Assembly (NCBI RefSeq): GCF_014201885.1
Contig: NZ_JACHFN010000006.1
Coordinates: 62,001 to 126,000 of the forward strand
Reading direction: 5' to 3'
DNA from: Deinococcus budaensis
GTDB taxonomy: Bacteria; Deinococcota; Deinococci; Deinococcales; Deinococcaceae
DNA: 64,000 bases
Shown: one piece after another, positions 16,250 to 24,411 of the stretch
Layout of the letters: each line of letters starts with the position of its first letter
How positions within the stretch are numbered: the stretch's first letter is position 1
Made by a program: the position numbers and the translations under genes
Notes under the pieces: model-generated
What the model saw: the letters and a program-made list of their open reading frames with translations, nothing else
Database searches by the model: none
Told to the model about the DNA's origin: nothing

Positions 16250-17584
16250 ATGCCCGAGCACCTTAACCGTTCGCCTTGCACCTCGGCCGTGTCCGTCCGC
16301 CTGCTGGAGAGCGCCCAGCCCCAGCCCGAGCAGGGAGCGTCTCTGCGCGAGAGCCGCGCTCCCGACCGCGCCCACGTCACCATCCGCGAGGAGACCCGCA
16401 ACGGCAAGACCGTCACGCTGGTCGACGTCACGGTGGCGACCGCCGGGAAGATCAACCGCAACGGCCGCCTCTACACCCGCGAGGTCTGGCAGGCCGCCAT
16501 CACGGCTGCCCAGGAGGACATGCAGGCCGGGAAGCTGTGGGCGCTGCTGGAACACCCCGAAGACAGCTGGGACCGCTGGGACCCCCTCAAGGGCCGCCTG
16601 GAGAACATCTGCATCCGCTACGAGTCCTTGACCCTCGACGGGAACGCGGTCAAGGCCACCGGTCTGCTGATCGAGACCGTGGCCGGACAGGACCTCAAGG
16701 CGCTGCTGGGCGGCGGCATCGCGGTAGGCGTCAGCAGCAACGGCACCGGCAGTGTGAAGTACATCCCCGCCAAGGAGGTCGCCCCGGATCATCCCGACCC
16801 CGAGGTTTACATCGGCGTCATCCAGGACGACTTCCGCCTCCTGACCATCGACATGGTCAGCGACCCCAGCGACACCAGCGGTCAGGCGCGGCAGCGGGAA
16901 GCCGCCCGGCGCCAGAAGGAGAACACCATGCACCCCAAGATCCGCGCCCTGATGGAGAAGCACGGCGTCAGCACCCTCGAGGAGCTGAAGGCCAAGGCCA
17001 TGAGCGAGTACGTCGCTGCGATGGAAAGCATCGTCAGCGAGGCGACCCAGGCGCCCAGCCCCTCGCCCACGCCCGCCCCGGCACCGGCTCCTACCCCTGC
17101 CCCCGCGCCCACTCCGGCCCCCGCGCCTGCGCCTTCTCCCGCCCCGGCGCCCACGACGAACGCCGAGGGCACGCTGGAGCGCAACGTCCTGGCGCTGAAC
17201 GCCCGCCTCGAAGCCAGCGAGCGCCAGGCCTTTACCGAGAAGCGCACCAACATCGCGATCACTGCGCTGGAGGCCGCGCAGCTCCCGCGCGCGCCCAAGG
17301 TCGGGGACCTGGACCTCGACGCCCGCTTCCGCGAGCAGGTCACCCAGGTCGCCATCAGCGCTCAGAGCGACGAGGAGGCGCGGCAGCTGGTGGACCAGAT
17401 GATCCAGGAACGCCGGGTGCTGATGGGCGCCGCCAGCCTGCCGCAGCGCGGCCGCGCGCAGGAGAGCGCCGGACAGCGCGCGGGGGGTGTCTCCCTCCCG
17501 GGCGGCAACAACAGCGCCCCCGCCCGGCAGCTTGAGGGACACAACCCGGTCGCCAGCGTCCGCAGCAGCCTCGGCCTGAGATAA
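16250..17584 (+). CDS. prohead protease fused to scaffolding domain
   Basis: 444 residues. The N-terminal 220 residues resemble phage prohead proteases of the herpesvirus-assemblin fold: TVATAGKINRNGRLYTREVW, then LWALLEHPEDSWD with the catalytic-type His, and IAVGVSSNGTGS with the likely Ser nucleophile. A low-complexity Ala/Pro/Thr linker (about residues 264-303) leads to a coiled-coil, scaffold-like C-terminus (LERNVLALNARLEASERQAF). The protease would cleave the scaffold and itself after shell assembly. A nested start at 16928 is described separately. Confidence 0.8.
   Translation: MPEHLNRSPCTSAVSVRLLESAQPQPEQGASLRESRAPDRAHVTIREETRNGKTVTLVDVTVATAGKINRNGRLYTREVWQAAITAAQEDMQAGKLWALLEHPEDSWDRWDPLKGRLENICIRYESLTLDGNAVKATGLLIETVAGQDLKALLGGGIAVGVSSNGTGSVKYIPAKEVAPDHPDPEVYIGVIQDDFRLLTIDMVSDPSDTSGQARQREAARRQKENTMHPKIRALMEKHGVSTLEELKAKAMSEYVAAMESIVSEATQAPSPSPTPAPAPAPTPAPAPTPAPAPAPSPAPAPTTNAEGTLERNVLALNARLEASERQAFTEKRTNIAITALEAAQLPRAPKVGDLDLDARFREQVTQVAISAQSDEEARQLVDQMIQERRVLMGAASLPQRGRAQESAGQRAGGVSLPGGNNSAPARQLEGHNPVASVRSSLGLR
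16928..17584 (+). CDS. nested in-frame scaffold protein (internal start)
   Basis: An internal ATG at 16928, in frame with the protease gene, is preceded by AAGGAG at 16916-16921 with a 6-base spacer, a near-ideal ribosome site. Translation from it gives 218 residues starting MHPKIRALMEKHGVSTLEEL. The product comprises only the Ala/Pro linker and the coiled-coil scaffold part. The arrangement matches lambda C/Nu3, where the scaffold is made in excess from an internal start. Function is inferred from that precedent. Confidence 0.6.
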   Translation: MHPKIRALMEKHGVSTLEELKAKAMSEYVAAMESIVSEATQAPSPSPTPAPAPAPTPAPAPTPAPAPAPSPAPAPTTNAEGTLERNVLALNARLEASERQAFTEKRTNIAITALEAAQLPRAPKVGDLDLDARFREQVTQVAISAQSDEEARQLVDQMIQERRVLMGAASLPQRGRAQESAGQRAGGVSLPGGNNSAPARQLEGHNPVASVRSSLGLR

Positions 17585-17601
17585 GCCGCGCCGCCCCCGT
17601 C

Positions 17602-17632
17602 GCCCCTGCCGCCCTGCGGCCAGGGGCTTTCT
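17602..17632 (+). terminator. intrinsic terminator-like hairpin after scaffold gene
   Basis: GCCCCTG (17602-17608) pairs with CAGGGGC (17621-17627), with an inner CCGC/GCGG helix. It is followed by TTTCTTCTT. It may reduce read-through or protect mRNA ahead of the decoration and capsid genes. Confidence 0.55.
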
Positions 17633-17657
17633 TCTTGTCCCCACCGAGGTCACCAGC

Positions 17658-18026
17658 ATGGATACCCGCGCCCACGGCAGCCCCCAGGACGGCATCACCC
17701 TTCCTCTCGCGGTCCCCGCCAACGCCCGCAAGGGCCACCCCATCGCCATCGGCACCGGCGGCCTGATCGGCGTGCTGATCACCGACCGCATCACCGCCGA
17801 CGACCTGAAGAACCCCGCCAAGGCCAACCCCCAGGGCCTCGTCGCCGGGCAGGCCAGCGTGTTCCTGCCCGGCATCAGCATCACCCTGCGCGTGAACCTG
17901 CCCGCCGCGCTGGCGCAGGGCGCCAAGGTCTACCTCCAGCCCGACGGCTCCTACAGCGACCTGAACACGGGCGTGAACGTGGGCTGGAAGGTCAACGGCC
18001 TCCTCGCCGTCCGCGCCAACAGCTGA
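17658..18026 (+). CDS. head decoration protein (DUF2190-like)
   Basis: 122 residues, with GAGG upstream of the ATG. The sequence is a small beta-rich protein: ITLPLAVPANARKGHPIAIG, GGLIGVLITDR, LPGISITLRVNLPAALAQGA and KVYLQPDGSYSDL. The pattern of short strands with a switched hydrophobic core is that of DUF2190-like capsid stabilising proteins. Its place just before the capsid gene supports this. It would bind the expanded shell and stabilise it. Confidence 0.75.
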   Translation: MDTRAHGSPQDGITLPLAVPANARKGHPIAIGTGGLIGVLITDRITADDLKNPAKANPQGLVAGQASVFLPGISITLRVNLPAALAQGAKVYLQPDGSYSDLNTGVNVGWKVNGLLAVRANS

Positions 18027-18081
18027 GCGCGGCCCGCCCCGGCCCTCCGCCCCCTTTCCCCACGCACCACCAGGAGACCGC

Positions 18082-19302
18082 ATGACCGTCCAGAAACTCC
18101 GCATGGGCTACCGCGAGGCGGCCCTGCGCGGCCACATCCCCGAGGCCAGCGTCGACAAGCTCACCATGATGACCATTCTCGAAGCGGGCATCCAGGCCTT
18201 CTACAAGGGCTACTACGGCGCCCTGCTCGACGAGCACCTCCAGAAGAGCCAGGACCTGCGGATCAGCAACCGCGAGGGCTGGGACATGGCCCTCAGTGCC
18301 CAGGACAGCGTCCTGGAAGACCTCACGGGCATTCGCTGGGCGCACCGGCAGCTCGAGACGCTGAGCACCAGCGACTTCCTGCTGGCCCTGGCCTACACCC
18401 GCGACGCGGCGCGCAAGCCCGGGTACGCGCCTTTCGAGAGCGAGCTGCTCAAGGTCGCCCGCACCCGGACGACCAACAACTTCAAGCCGATCAAGGCGCG
18501 CGGCGCGACCAACCTGCTGCACCGCTTCCTGGCCCGGCGTCCCGAGGCGACCAACGTCCAGTACACCGGCTTCATCGGCCAGGGCGAGTTCTACAGCGGG
18601 GTCAACTATGAGTTGGCCATCGGCTACACCTGGGAGATGTACACCAACGACGAGATCGGCGAGTTCGTCGAGGCCATGGAGGAGCTGGGCGAGGCGGCGG
18701 CGCGCACCCGGGCGTGGTCCGTCATCGACGCGATTGCCCGTATGGCGCCGCGCGTGCCGCTGCTCAACGGCGAGCAGGGGCCGACCATCCAGAACATCCA
18801 GGCCATCAAGAGCTTCATGGCGAGCCAGACCGTGGACGGGCGTTTCGTGGCCCGCACCATGACGGACATGTACCTGCCTCCGGCCTGGGACAGCCTGGCG
18901 TACGTCAGCCTCAACAGCCAGGCGCTGGCGGGCAGCACGACGGACGGCCTCCAGCCCAACATCAACCCGGTCTACCGGGCCGCCGCGCCTCACAACGAGC
19001 CGCTGATGGCCGAGATCTTCACGCAGGGGCCTGAGGGCAACCCCAGCTACAACGACCCGGCCGCCGGGTACGCCAACCTGAGCGACAAGGACTGGGTGGC
19101 GCTCGACCGCAACGCTCGCCCCATCGAGATCAGCTACCTCGAGGGCTTCCAGGCCGGGCCGCGCACCTACACCAAGATCCCGGACACCGTGGAACTCAAC
19201 CACGGTTCGTTCGAGAACCACACGTACGCCGTGAAAGTGGGCGACGTGCACGGCGCGACGGTGTCCGAGCGCACGGCCGTCGTCATCGCCCAGGGCACCT
19301 GA
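18082..19302 (+). CDS. major capsid protein
   Basis: 406 residues, with AGGAGA before the ATG. It follows the decoration gene, as expected. The N-terminal helical arm, the long central helix (DEIGEFVEAMEELGEAAART), the polar P-domain-like segment and the beta-rich end (TVELNHGSFENHTYAVKVGD) fit an HK97-fold capsid protein, although sequence similarity to well-known ones is low. A strong hairpin follows its stop. It is expected to be the most abundant protein of the particle. Confidence 0.85.
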   Translation: MTVQKLRMGYREAALRGHIPEASVDKLTMMTILEAGIQAFYKGYYGALLDEHLQKSQDLRISNREGWDMALSAQDSVLEDLTGIRWAHRQLETLSTSDFLLALAYTRDAARKPGYAPFESELLKVARTRTTNNFKPIKARGATNLLHRFLARRPEATNVQYTGFIGQGEFYSGVNYELAIGYTWEMYTNDEIGEFVEAMEELGEAAARTRAWSVIDAIARMAPRVPLLNGEQGPTIQNIQAIKSFMASQTVDGRFVARTMTDMYLPPAWDSLAYVSLNSQALAGSTTDGLQPNINPVYRAAAPHNEPLMAEIFTQGPEGNPSYNDPAAGYANLSDKDWVALDRNARPIEISYLEGFQAGPRTYTKIPDTVELNHGSFENHTYAVKVGDVHGATVSERTAVVIAQGT

Positions 19303-19333
19303 GCCGGGCCTGAAGCCCACCTGTTGATTGAAC

Positions 19334-19358
19334 GGGCCGGAAGCGACGCTTCCGGCCC
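19334..19358 (+). terminator. perfect 11-bp hairpin directly after the capsid gene
   Basis: GGGCCGGAAGC (19334-19344) and GCTTCCGGCCC (19348-19358) form a perfect stem with a 3-base loop. No T-run follows; a GGGAGG ribosome site for the next gene starts at once. It is more likely an attenuator or mRNA-end protector than a full terminator. Confidence 0.6.
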
Positions 19359-19370
19359 GGGAGGACCTCT

Positions 19371-19988
19371 ATGACGAAACTCCTCACTCTCGTGCTGGCG
19401 CTGCCGTACTTCGACGGCGTCACCTGGCACCGCGACGTCGGCCAGTCGTTCGACACCTCGAAGCTCGACGCCAAGGTGGTCGAGAAGCTGCAAACCAAGG
19501 GCTTCCTGATGACGGCGGCAGCGTACAAGGCCCGCACCAACCCGGAGGCCGCTGAGGTCCAGGCCACCGCCGACGCGACCGCCGAGCAGTTGGTGGCCGC
19601 GCGGGAGCGCGTGACCGAGCTGGAAGGCCAGCTTCAGACGGCCAACAGCAGTCTCACTACCCGGACCAGCGAGCTGACCGAGGCGCAGCGCAAGGTGACC
19701 TCGCTGGGCGAGCAGGTCGGCAGCCTGACGACGCAACTGGGCGAGGCCACCCGCAAGGCCCAGGCAGTCGAAGAGGATGTCCAGGCGCTGGCCCAGTACC
19801 GCGAGGTGGTCGGCCCGCTGCTGCCCACCACCGAACTCCAGCCGCGCGCCCATAAGAGTCTGCTGACTCACGGGTACTACACCGTGAAGCTGGTGCAGGC
19901 CGCCACCGACGAGAAACTCAAGGCCCTGCCCGAAGTCGGCGACACCACGGTGGAGACCCTGCGGCGCCTGTACCCGGCGCAGGGGTAA
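19371..19988 (+). CDS. coiled-coil protein of the head-tail region
   Basis: 205 residues, with GGGAGG upstream. A small N-terminal domain (LPYFDGVTWHRDVGQSFDTS) resembles the short beta domain found at the start of several phage neck-region proteins. It is followed by a long coiled coil (about residues 65-140: QLVAARERVTELEGQLQTAN and similar). The C-terminus ends in a helix-hairpin-helix-like segment (LKALPEVGDTTVETLRRLYP). Its function is unknown; the position after the capsid suggests a minor capsid or connector role. Confidence 0.6.
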   Translation: MTKLLTLVLALPYFDGVTWHRDVGQSFDTSKLDAKVVEKLQTKGFLMTAAAYKARTNPEAAEVQATADATAEQLVAARERVTELEGQLQTANSSLTTRTSELTEAQRKVTSLGEQVGSLTTQLGEATRKAQAVEEDVQALAQYREVVGPLLPTTELQPRAHKSLLTHGYYTVKLVQAATDEKLKALPEVGDTTVETLRRLYPAQG

Positions 19989-19991
19989 GCC

Positions 19992-20405
19992 GTGACCGCG
20001 CCTGCTCCGCTGTCCATCTCCGAGCGCCTGGAAGCGGAGATCGCCCTGACAGCCGCTGACCTGAAGATGAGCGAGGAGGTCTACAAGCGGCGGCTCAAGC
20101 TTTGGGACCGGCTGGCCAGCCAGCGGACAGGTCTGGACAAAACGTCCGAGCAGCACTTCCAATTCGTTCTCTCCCTGGCGGCAGCAGCCTGGATCGCCGA
20201 GCTGCTGCGGGACGCTGAAAAGTTCCGCGTTGAGGGACAGGTCGAAGAGGCTCGCGACCTGCGGATCCGGATCGCCCGACTGGAGAAGATTGAGGCGGCG
20301 GCGCGAGTGGCCACGCTCCCCGCTGCCGAACCGATGGCCACGCCGGGCTCAGCCAACCCCACTCCACTCCTGATGGCCTGGGGCGTAGACGGCGGCGAGC
20401 CGTGA
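19992..20405 (+). CDS. hypothetical head-tail connector protein
   Basis: 137 residues, GTG start, with a stop that overlaps the next GTG. It is mostly helical (ISERLEAEIALTAADLKMSE and WIAELLRDAEKFRVEGQVEE), with a disordered C-terminus. Helical proteins of this size at this place often are connector adaptors that dock under the portal, but no motif proves it. Confidence 0.55.
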   Translation: MTAPAPLSISERLEAEIALTAADLKMSEEVYKRRLKLWDRLASQRTGLDKTSEQHFQFVLSLAAAAWIAELLRDAEKFRVEGQVEEARDLRIRIARLEKIEAAARVATLPAAEPMATPGSANPTPLLMAWGVDGGEP

Positions 20406-21133
20406 CGGGGCAAGTCGACCGCATCCGCGCCCGGACGCAGGCGCTGCTGGCGAGCAAGGCCGACCTGCTCTACACGGCCAGCAGCACGTTCTCGCAGGCA
20501 GGCCTCGTGCAATACGGTCTGCGGGACCTGAACAGCGAGAACGCGGGAAGAAATGCGGTGCGGCTGGCGACCGACCCCATTCCGGCGAGCCTGCGGGTGC
20601 TGAACATCCTTCCAGGCAGCCCGCGCCCGGAGACCGGCGAATCTGCCCGCCACGGGCAGGCCAGGCTCTACGTGGGCGACTGGACGGACACGCATCCGGT
20701 CACCGGGATTGCGTTCGCTGTCTGCCGCCTGGTGGACGAGCGGGCCTACCCGCTGGTCGCCACCATCGGGACCGTGGGCTTCCGCCTGCGGATCTCGGCT
20801 CTGGGTGCTCCGGCCCTCAGCGTGAACGGGGGGAACGACCTCCAGGCGACCGCGAACGACAGCCACCGCGGCCACCTCCCGCCCGGCGTGCAGCTCCAGC
20901 CGGGCGAGGTGATCACCACGGTGGGTGGCGACCGCTACCAGGTGGTGCCGCCCGTCCAGCGCGACGCCCTGGGGGACACGGTGGGGCTGAGCTGGCAGGG
21001 CAGTGGTGCGGGTGCCCCCCGCCCCCCGCTCTCCCCGCCTGGCAGCCCCGATCCGACCCCCGGACCAGCGCCCACCCCGACTCCCAGGCCGGACGGCAGC
21101 TATGACCCCTGGTGGGACGAGGAAACGCCATGA
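20402..21133 (+). CDS. hypothetical neck or stopper protein
   Basis: 243 residues, GTG start overlapping the previous stop. It is mixed alpha/beta, with a beta-rich centre (VGFRLRISALGAPALSVNGG and GVQLQPGEVITTVGGDRYQV). The last 45 residues are a Pro-rich tail ending in DGSYDPWWDEETP. No family is recognised. The position between connector and HK97 gp10-like genes suggests a head-closure role. Confidence 0.55.
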   Translation: MTGQVDRIRARTQALLASKADLLYTASSTFSQAGLVQYGLRDLNSENAGRNAVRLATDPIPASLRVLNILPGSPRPETGESARHGQARLYVGDWTDTHPVTGIAFAVCRLVDERAYPLVATIGTVGFRLRISALGAPALSVNGGNDLQATANDSHRGHLPPGVQLQPGEVITTVGGDRYQVVPPVQRDALGDTVGLSWQGSGAGAPRPPLSPPGSPDPTPGPAPTPTPRPDGSYDPWWDEETP

Positions 21134-21282
21134 ACCAGCCTGATCCTCCTGATCTGCGGCGGCTCCAGCAGCTGGCCGATCGATTGGCGGCTGCGGCCGC
21201 CGACCAGCTGAGAGCCGCCCACCTCCAGCTGGACGCCGCCCGGCAGTTCGCGGCGGCTGTGGCTCAGCTTCCGAAACTATGA
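21130..21282 (+). CDS. small helical protein, 50 residues
   Basis: The ATG at 21130 overlaps the previous stop (ATGA) and its TGA at 21280-21282 overlaps the next ATG at 21279, so the three genes are coupled. The product is a single amphipathic Ala/Leu/Gln-rich helix (LRRLQQLADRLAAAAADQLR and onward). It is too small to classify, but the overlap at both ends supports it. Confidence 0.55.
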   Translation: MNQPDPPDLRRLQQLADRLAAAAADQLRAAHLQLDAARQFAAAVAQLPKL

Positions 21283-21740
21283 GCTTCGAGGTCGAGGGCG
21301 ACCTGCGCGCCCTGATTCAGGACGTGCAGACGCTTCCCGAACAGCTGACCACCGGACTCAACCACGCCTGGGCCGACGAGGCCAGCAGGCGCCTGCGCGA
21401 GTACGTGGGCGGTGGCCCGGTCACCAGCTACCTGCGCATGCGCTCCGGCGCGGCCCGGGACAGCGTGCAAGCGACCTGGAATGCCCAGGGCGCCAGCCTC
21501 TCCGTTAGCGGCCCCGGCATGAACTTCCTGGAAGAGGGCGGCACCATCCGCCCCAGGAAGGGCAAGTACCTGACCTTCCGCATCCGCGAACCCTGGGACG
21601 GCGAGCAGGCCACCGGCCCCTGGATTCGTGCGCGCCAGGTCAAGATCCCTGCCCGCCACATGGTCCGGGACGCTGCCGTGCAGGCCCTGGACACGCTGGG
21701 TGATCACCTCGACTTCATTCTGGGAGGTCTGACCGCATGA
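21279..21740 (+). CDS. HK97 gp10-like tail-completion/neck protein
   Basis: 153 residues, coupled on both sides. The layout is that of the HK97 gp10 family: N-terminal helix (DLRALIQDVQTLPEQLTTGL), a strand block (TSYLRMRSGAARDSVQATWN, ASLSVSGPGMNFLEEGG), then a rigid beta turn rich in Gly/Arg/Lys with PARHMVRDAAVQALDTL as the last helix. Such proteins form a ring joining the neck to the tail tube. The family assignment rests on pattern and synteny. Confidence 0.75.
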   Translation: MSFEVEGDLRALIQDVQTLPEQLTTGLNHAWADEASRRLREYVGGGPVTSYLRMRSGAARDSVQATWNAQGASLSVSGPGMNFLEEGGTIRPRKGKYLTFRIREPWDGEQATGPWIRARQVKIPARHMVRDAAVQALDTLGDHLDFILGGLTA

Positions 21741-22240
21741 CCGCGCCGGATGCCCTCTGGCCGCAGAACGCTGCCCTGCTGCTGCGCCTGATCTACAAGC
21801 GGGCCAAAGCACTGGGGCCACTGCCCGAGCTGCTTCCCCGCGCCCTGCAGGACGTCGAGATCGAGGCGGGCCGCTCCGAGTTCGCGGTGGTGGACAGCCG
21901 GGAACTCGACGGCGCGGGCTGGGACGGGACCTTCCTGGTCCTGCCCCGCACCTACACCGGCTACATCGCCGTGCACTACGCCGCCGACGTCGATCAGCGC
22001 GAGACGCTCCCCGACGAGGCCCGCCTGACCACCGCGCTCGCCACCTTCACCGAGGACCCCCGGGCGCAGGCCATCCCTGGTCTGCGGCAGTTCGGGACCG
22101 TCCCCGCCCGCTGGTTCCTCAACGACCGGCCCGTCAAGTTGGAACGCCCGCTCGTGCTGACGCTGGAGCTGGAGTGGTCGCTCGACGTCGACCTGCTGAT
22201 CCCCCGTGAATTCCTCACCCCCGGAGGCTCCCCCCCATGA
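21737..22240 (+). CDS. tail terminator-like protein
   Basis: 167 residues. The ATG overlaps the gp10-like stop and its stop overlaps the next ATG. The beta-alpha pattern (ALQDVEIEAGRSEFAVVDSR, TFLVLPRTYTGYIAVHYAAD, LVLTLELEWSLDVDLLI) fits the gpU-like tail terminator fold that caps the finished tail tube. No diagnostic motif is present; the call depends on position between neck and tube genes. Confidence 0.55.
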   Translation: MTAPDALWPQNAALLLRLIYKRAKALGPLPELLPRALQDVEIEAGRSEFAVVDSRELDGAGWDGTFLVLPRTYTGYIAVHYAADVDQRETLPDEARLTTALATFTEDPRAQAIPGLRQFGTVPARWFLNDRPVKLERPLVLTLELEWSLDVDLLIPREFLTPGGSPP

Positions 22241-22524
22241 CCGAGAAGAAATCCACCGGAGACCGCTTCGAGTACACGGGCGGCACCGCCGGTCACGTCG
22301 TGATCGACGGTCAGCACGTCGCGGACGTGAAGCCCGGCGACGTGATCGAGGCCCGCGACACGGCGCACGCCCGGCTGATCAAGAAGTCCGGCCAGTTCGA
22401 ACCCACCACCAAGCGCGCCACCGCCACCCCCGGTCCCGAGCGCCTGCCCGAGATCCCGGACGCCACCGACGCCCCTGCCCCCGCTCCCACGCCTGAGGCG
22501 CCCGCCTCCACGGAGACCGCATGA
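22237..22524 (+). CDS. small hypothetical tail-region protein
   Basis: 95 residues, coupled to both neighbours by ATGA overlaps. About 45 residues form a small beta domain (FEYTGGTAGHVVIDGQHVAD, VKPGDVIEARD); the rest is a Pro/Ala/Thr-rich disordered tail. It has no known family and resembles the small linker proteins found before tail tube genes. Confidence 0.6.
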   Translation: MTEKKSTGDRFEYTGGTAGHVVIDGQHVADVKPGDVIEARDTAHARLIKKSGQFEPTTKRATATPGPERLPEIPDATDAPAPAPTPEAPASTETA

Positions 22525-23501
22525 CCTTCGTCGCCAACACGGCGTCCCGCAACCAGGGCCGCCGCGGACACCTGGGACTGGCCCTCCAGGCCTCGCCCGG
22601 GACCTTCCTGCCCCCCACCCACTACCTGCGCCTGACCGGCGGCAGCGGCTTTCTTCCCGACGACCTGGAACGTATGAGCCAGGCCTTCCGCGGCACGGCC
22701 TTCGAGGCGCCCGCCGAACGCGCCGGGACCGACTACCAGGGCCGTAGCGTGAACTTCGAGGCCAGCGCCGCCGACCTGGTCATGATGCTGAAGGCCAACA
22801 TGGGGATGCCGGACGCGCAGGGCGTGATCACGCCCGTGGACAGCACCCAGTGGGACAACTTCTTTCCGCTGCCCGCGATCAGCGGCCAGTGGTTCGTGCC
22901 CGGCGCGGGCCACGTCCAGTTCACCGACGGCCAGTTGCACGAGCTGACCCTGACCGTGCCCGAGCAGCGCACCGAGATGGTGACCGGCACGGCGAACTTC
23001 CACGCCGGGCGGGCGGTGCTGCACCCGGAGGGCGAGGCGGGGTTCACGCCTGCGGCCGCCGTCATCCCCAGCTACACCGGAGCCTTCGGGCGCCTGCACC
23101 ACAGCGTCAAGATCGCGGGCGTGACCTACAGCCCGGACGGTGCCAGCACTGCGCGCTTCTACAACCCGGTCGAGCCGCTGCCAGCCACGGGCGAGTACGT
23201 GGACGGCTTCGCGCCCAGCGAGCAGCCCATCGGCGTGGAGTTCGGCATGGCCTGGGGCCGCCCAATTCCCTCAATTCTGGAGGCGTCCCGCACCAAAGCC
23301 TTCCTCAGCTACGTCTGGCGGCTCGCCAGCGGCGGCACCGAGGCGGCGCCCGCCAACCTGATCGAGGTGACCGCCTCGGTGCAGGTGACGGCCCGCGAGG
23401 TTCCGGTCAGCCCTGGCCGCGTACGGACCACGGCTACGTTCCGGGCGCGGACGCAGACGCCGGGCGTCAGCCCGTTCAGCATCACCGTCAAAGCCGCCTG
23501 A
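22521..23501 (+). CDS. major tail tube protein
   Basis: 326 residues, with ATG overlapping the previous stop. It is beta-rich throughout (GRSVNFEASAADLVMMLKAN, GQLHELTLTVPEQRTEMVTG, LIEVTASVQVTAREVPVSP) and lies directly before the frameshifted chaperone gene, as expected for the tube subunit of long-tailed phages. It is larger than the smallest tube proteins, so an added surface domain is likely. It polymerises around the tape measure. Confidence 0.75.
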   Translation: MTFVANTASRNQGRRGHLGLALQASPGTFLPPTHYLRLTGGSGFLPDDLERMSQAFRGTAFEAPAERAGTDYQGRSVNFEASAADLVMMLKANMGMPDAQGVITPVDSTQWDNFFPLPAISGQWFVPGAGHVQFTDGQLHELTLTVPEQRTEMVTGTANFHAGRAVLHPEGEAGFTPAAAVIPSYTGAFGRLHHSVKIAGVTYSPDGASTARFYNPVEPLPATGEYVDGFAPSEQPIGVEFGMAWGRPIPSILEASRTKAFLSYVWRLASGGTEAAPANLIEVTASVQVTAREVPVSPGRVRTTATFRARTQTPGVSPFSITVKAA

Positions 23502-23524
23502 CCCTGACCCCTCACCCGCACCTT

Positions 23525-23593
23525 CCGCCACGCCACCCGCGACTCCCGGGGCGTGGCGGTCGATCACCAGCAGCCCCGTGCGGGTGGCTGCTG
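23525..23593 (+). terminator. two successive perfect hairpins after the tail tube gene
   Basis: CCGCCACGCC (23525-23534) pairs with GGCGTGGCGG (23550-23559). Then CAGCAGCC (23568-23575) pairs with GGCTGCTG (23586-23593). Neither has a T-run. They may lower transcription past the abundant tube gene into the chaperone gene or protect the upstream mRNA end. Confidence 0.5.
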
Positions 23594-23612
23594 ACCAACG
23601 ACAGGCAGGGAC

Positions 23613-24170
23613 ATGACAGATACGCTTGCACTTCTCCAGCAGCAGAACAGCCGGGAAGTCTGGCTCCTCCTAGACGCGGCCACCCAGGACGTGACGGTGG
23701 TGCGCCCCGGAACACCGGGAGCCGGACGCTTCGTGATCACGCGGGTCCCGGCCCGCGACATTCGCTCCAACCTGCTCTATGCCGCCCTGGGGCGGGACGG
23801 GTACCTGGCCTACGCGAACTGGTACAACAGCCAGGCGCAGCAGGCCCGGGCGGCCGCCGAGGGAAACACCCGCAAGGCGGATGACCCCGAGCCGTTCGAC
23901 GATTCCTTGCCGGACGACGCCCGCTGGCGGGCACACACGGTCGCGCTGGAGGAGGCGGTCGAGGACGCGGTGCTAGCAGTCGGCCTGACCTCCCCGGAGT
24001 ACGGGGCGGCGCGTAGCGTGCTGGGGGCCTACCGCTCGGTTCTGGTGCGCGAGATCGTGCAGTGGGGCCGGGAGCCTCCAGCGTGGGACCCCCCAGTGCC
24101 CCCGCCAGAGGAGGCCACGCCTGAACAGCTGGCGGCGGCTGAGGAGAACGACCTCCAGGGAAACTTCTAG
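23613..24170 (+). CDS. tail assembly chaperone (gpG-like, zero-frame product)
   Basis: 185 residues. It lies between the tube and tape measure genes. It is mainly helical, with an acidic C-terminal part (PEEATPEQLAAAEENDLQGN). The frame ends a few codons after the slippery heptamer GGGAAAC. By analogy with lambda gpG it would bind the tape measure during tail assembly and not be part of the virion. Confidence 0.8.
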   Translation: MTDTLALLQQQNSREVWLLLDAATQDVTVVRPGTPGAGRFVITRVPARDIRSNLLYAALGRDGYLAYANWYNSQAQQARAAAEGNTRKADDPEPFDDSLPDDARWRAHTVALEEAVEDAVLAVGLTSPEYGAARSVLGAYRSVLVREIVQWGREPPAWDPPVPPPEEATPEQLAAAEENDLQGNF

Positions 24171-24367
24171 AGCGCGAACTCCGTGCCGCCCTGACCCTGC
24201 ATGCCATGAGCAGCGGGGGCATGGGCGGCGGGTACGGCAGCCCAGCCCTCCAGGTGGCCCTGTGCTACCTCGACGAGCTGGCGTGGCAGGCGGCTGTCTG
24301 GACGTTCGCGCAGGGAAGATCGGCCTACCGGGAGGCCTGGGACCTGGAGCACCGGAAACGAGAATGA
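23613..24367 (+). CDS. tail assembly chaperone, -1 frameshift product (gpGT-like)
   Basis: Slippage of -1 at GGGAAAC (24158-24164) joins 184 codons of the first frame to an open frame running to the TGA at 24365-24367, giving about 251 residues. The extension (LLERELRAALTLHAMSSGGM, GSPALQVALCYLDELAWQAA, ending WDLEHRKRE) has no start codon context of its own and continues in phase exactly from the slip point. This is the lambda G/GT arrangement. The GT form would recruit the tube protein. Confidence 0.8.
24158..24164 (+). promoter_or_regulatory. programmed -1 ribosomal frameshift site
   Basis: G GGA AAC in the zero frame is a perfect X XXY YYZ heptamer, next to the lambda site GGGAAAG. The zero-frame stop is TAG at 24168. 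Confidence 0.85.
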
Positions 24368-24411
24368 CACCGCCTGGCGCCCCAGGCGGTGTCGGGTCTC
24401 CAGCAGTCGGT

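Noticed and set aside
17065..17160. Short tandem repeat of CCC/GCC-type codons
   Set aside because: It only encodes the Ala/Pro/Thr linker of the protease-scaffold protein.
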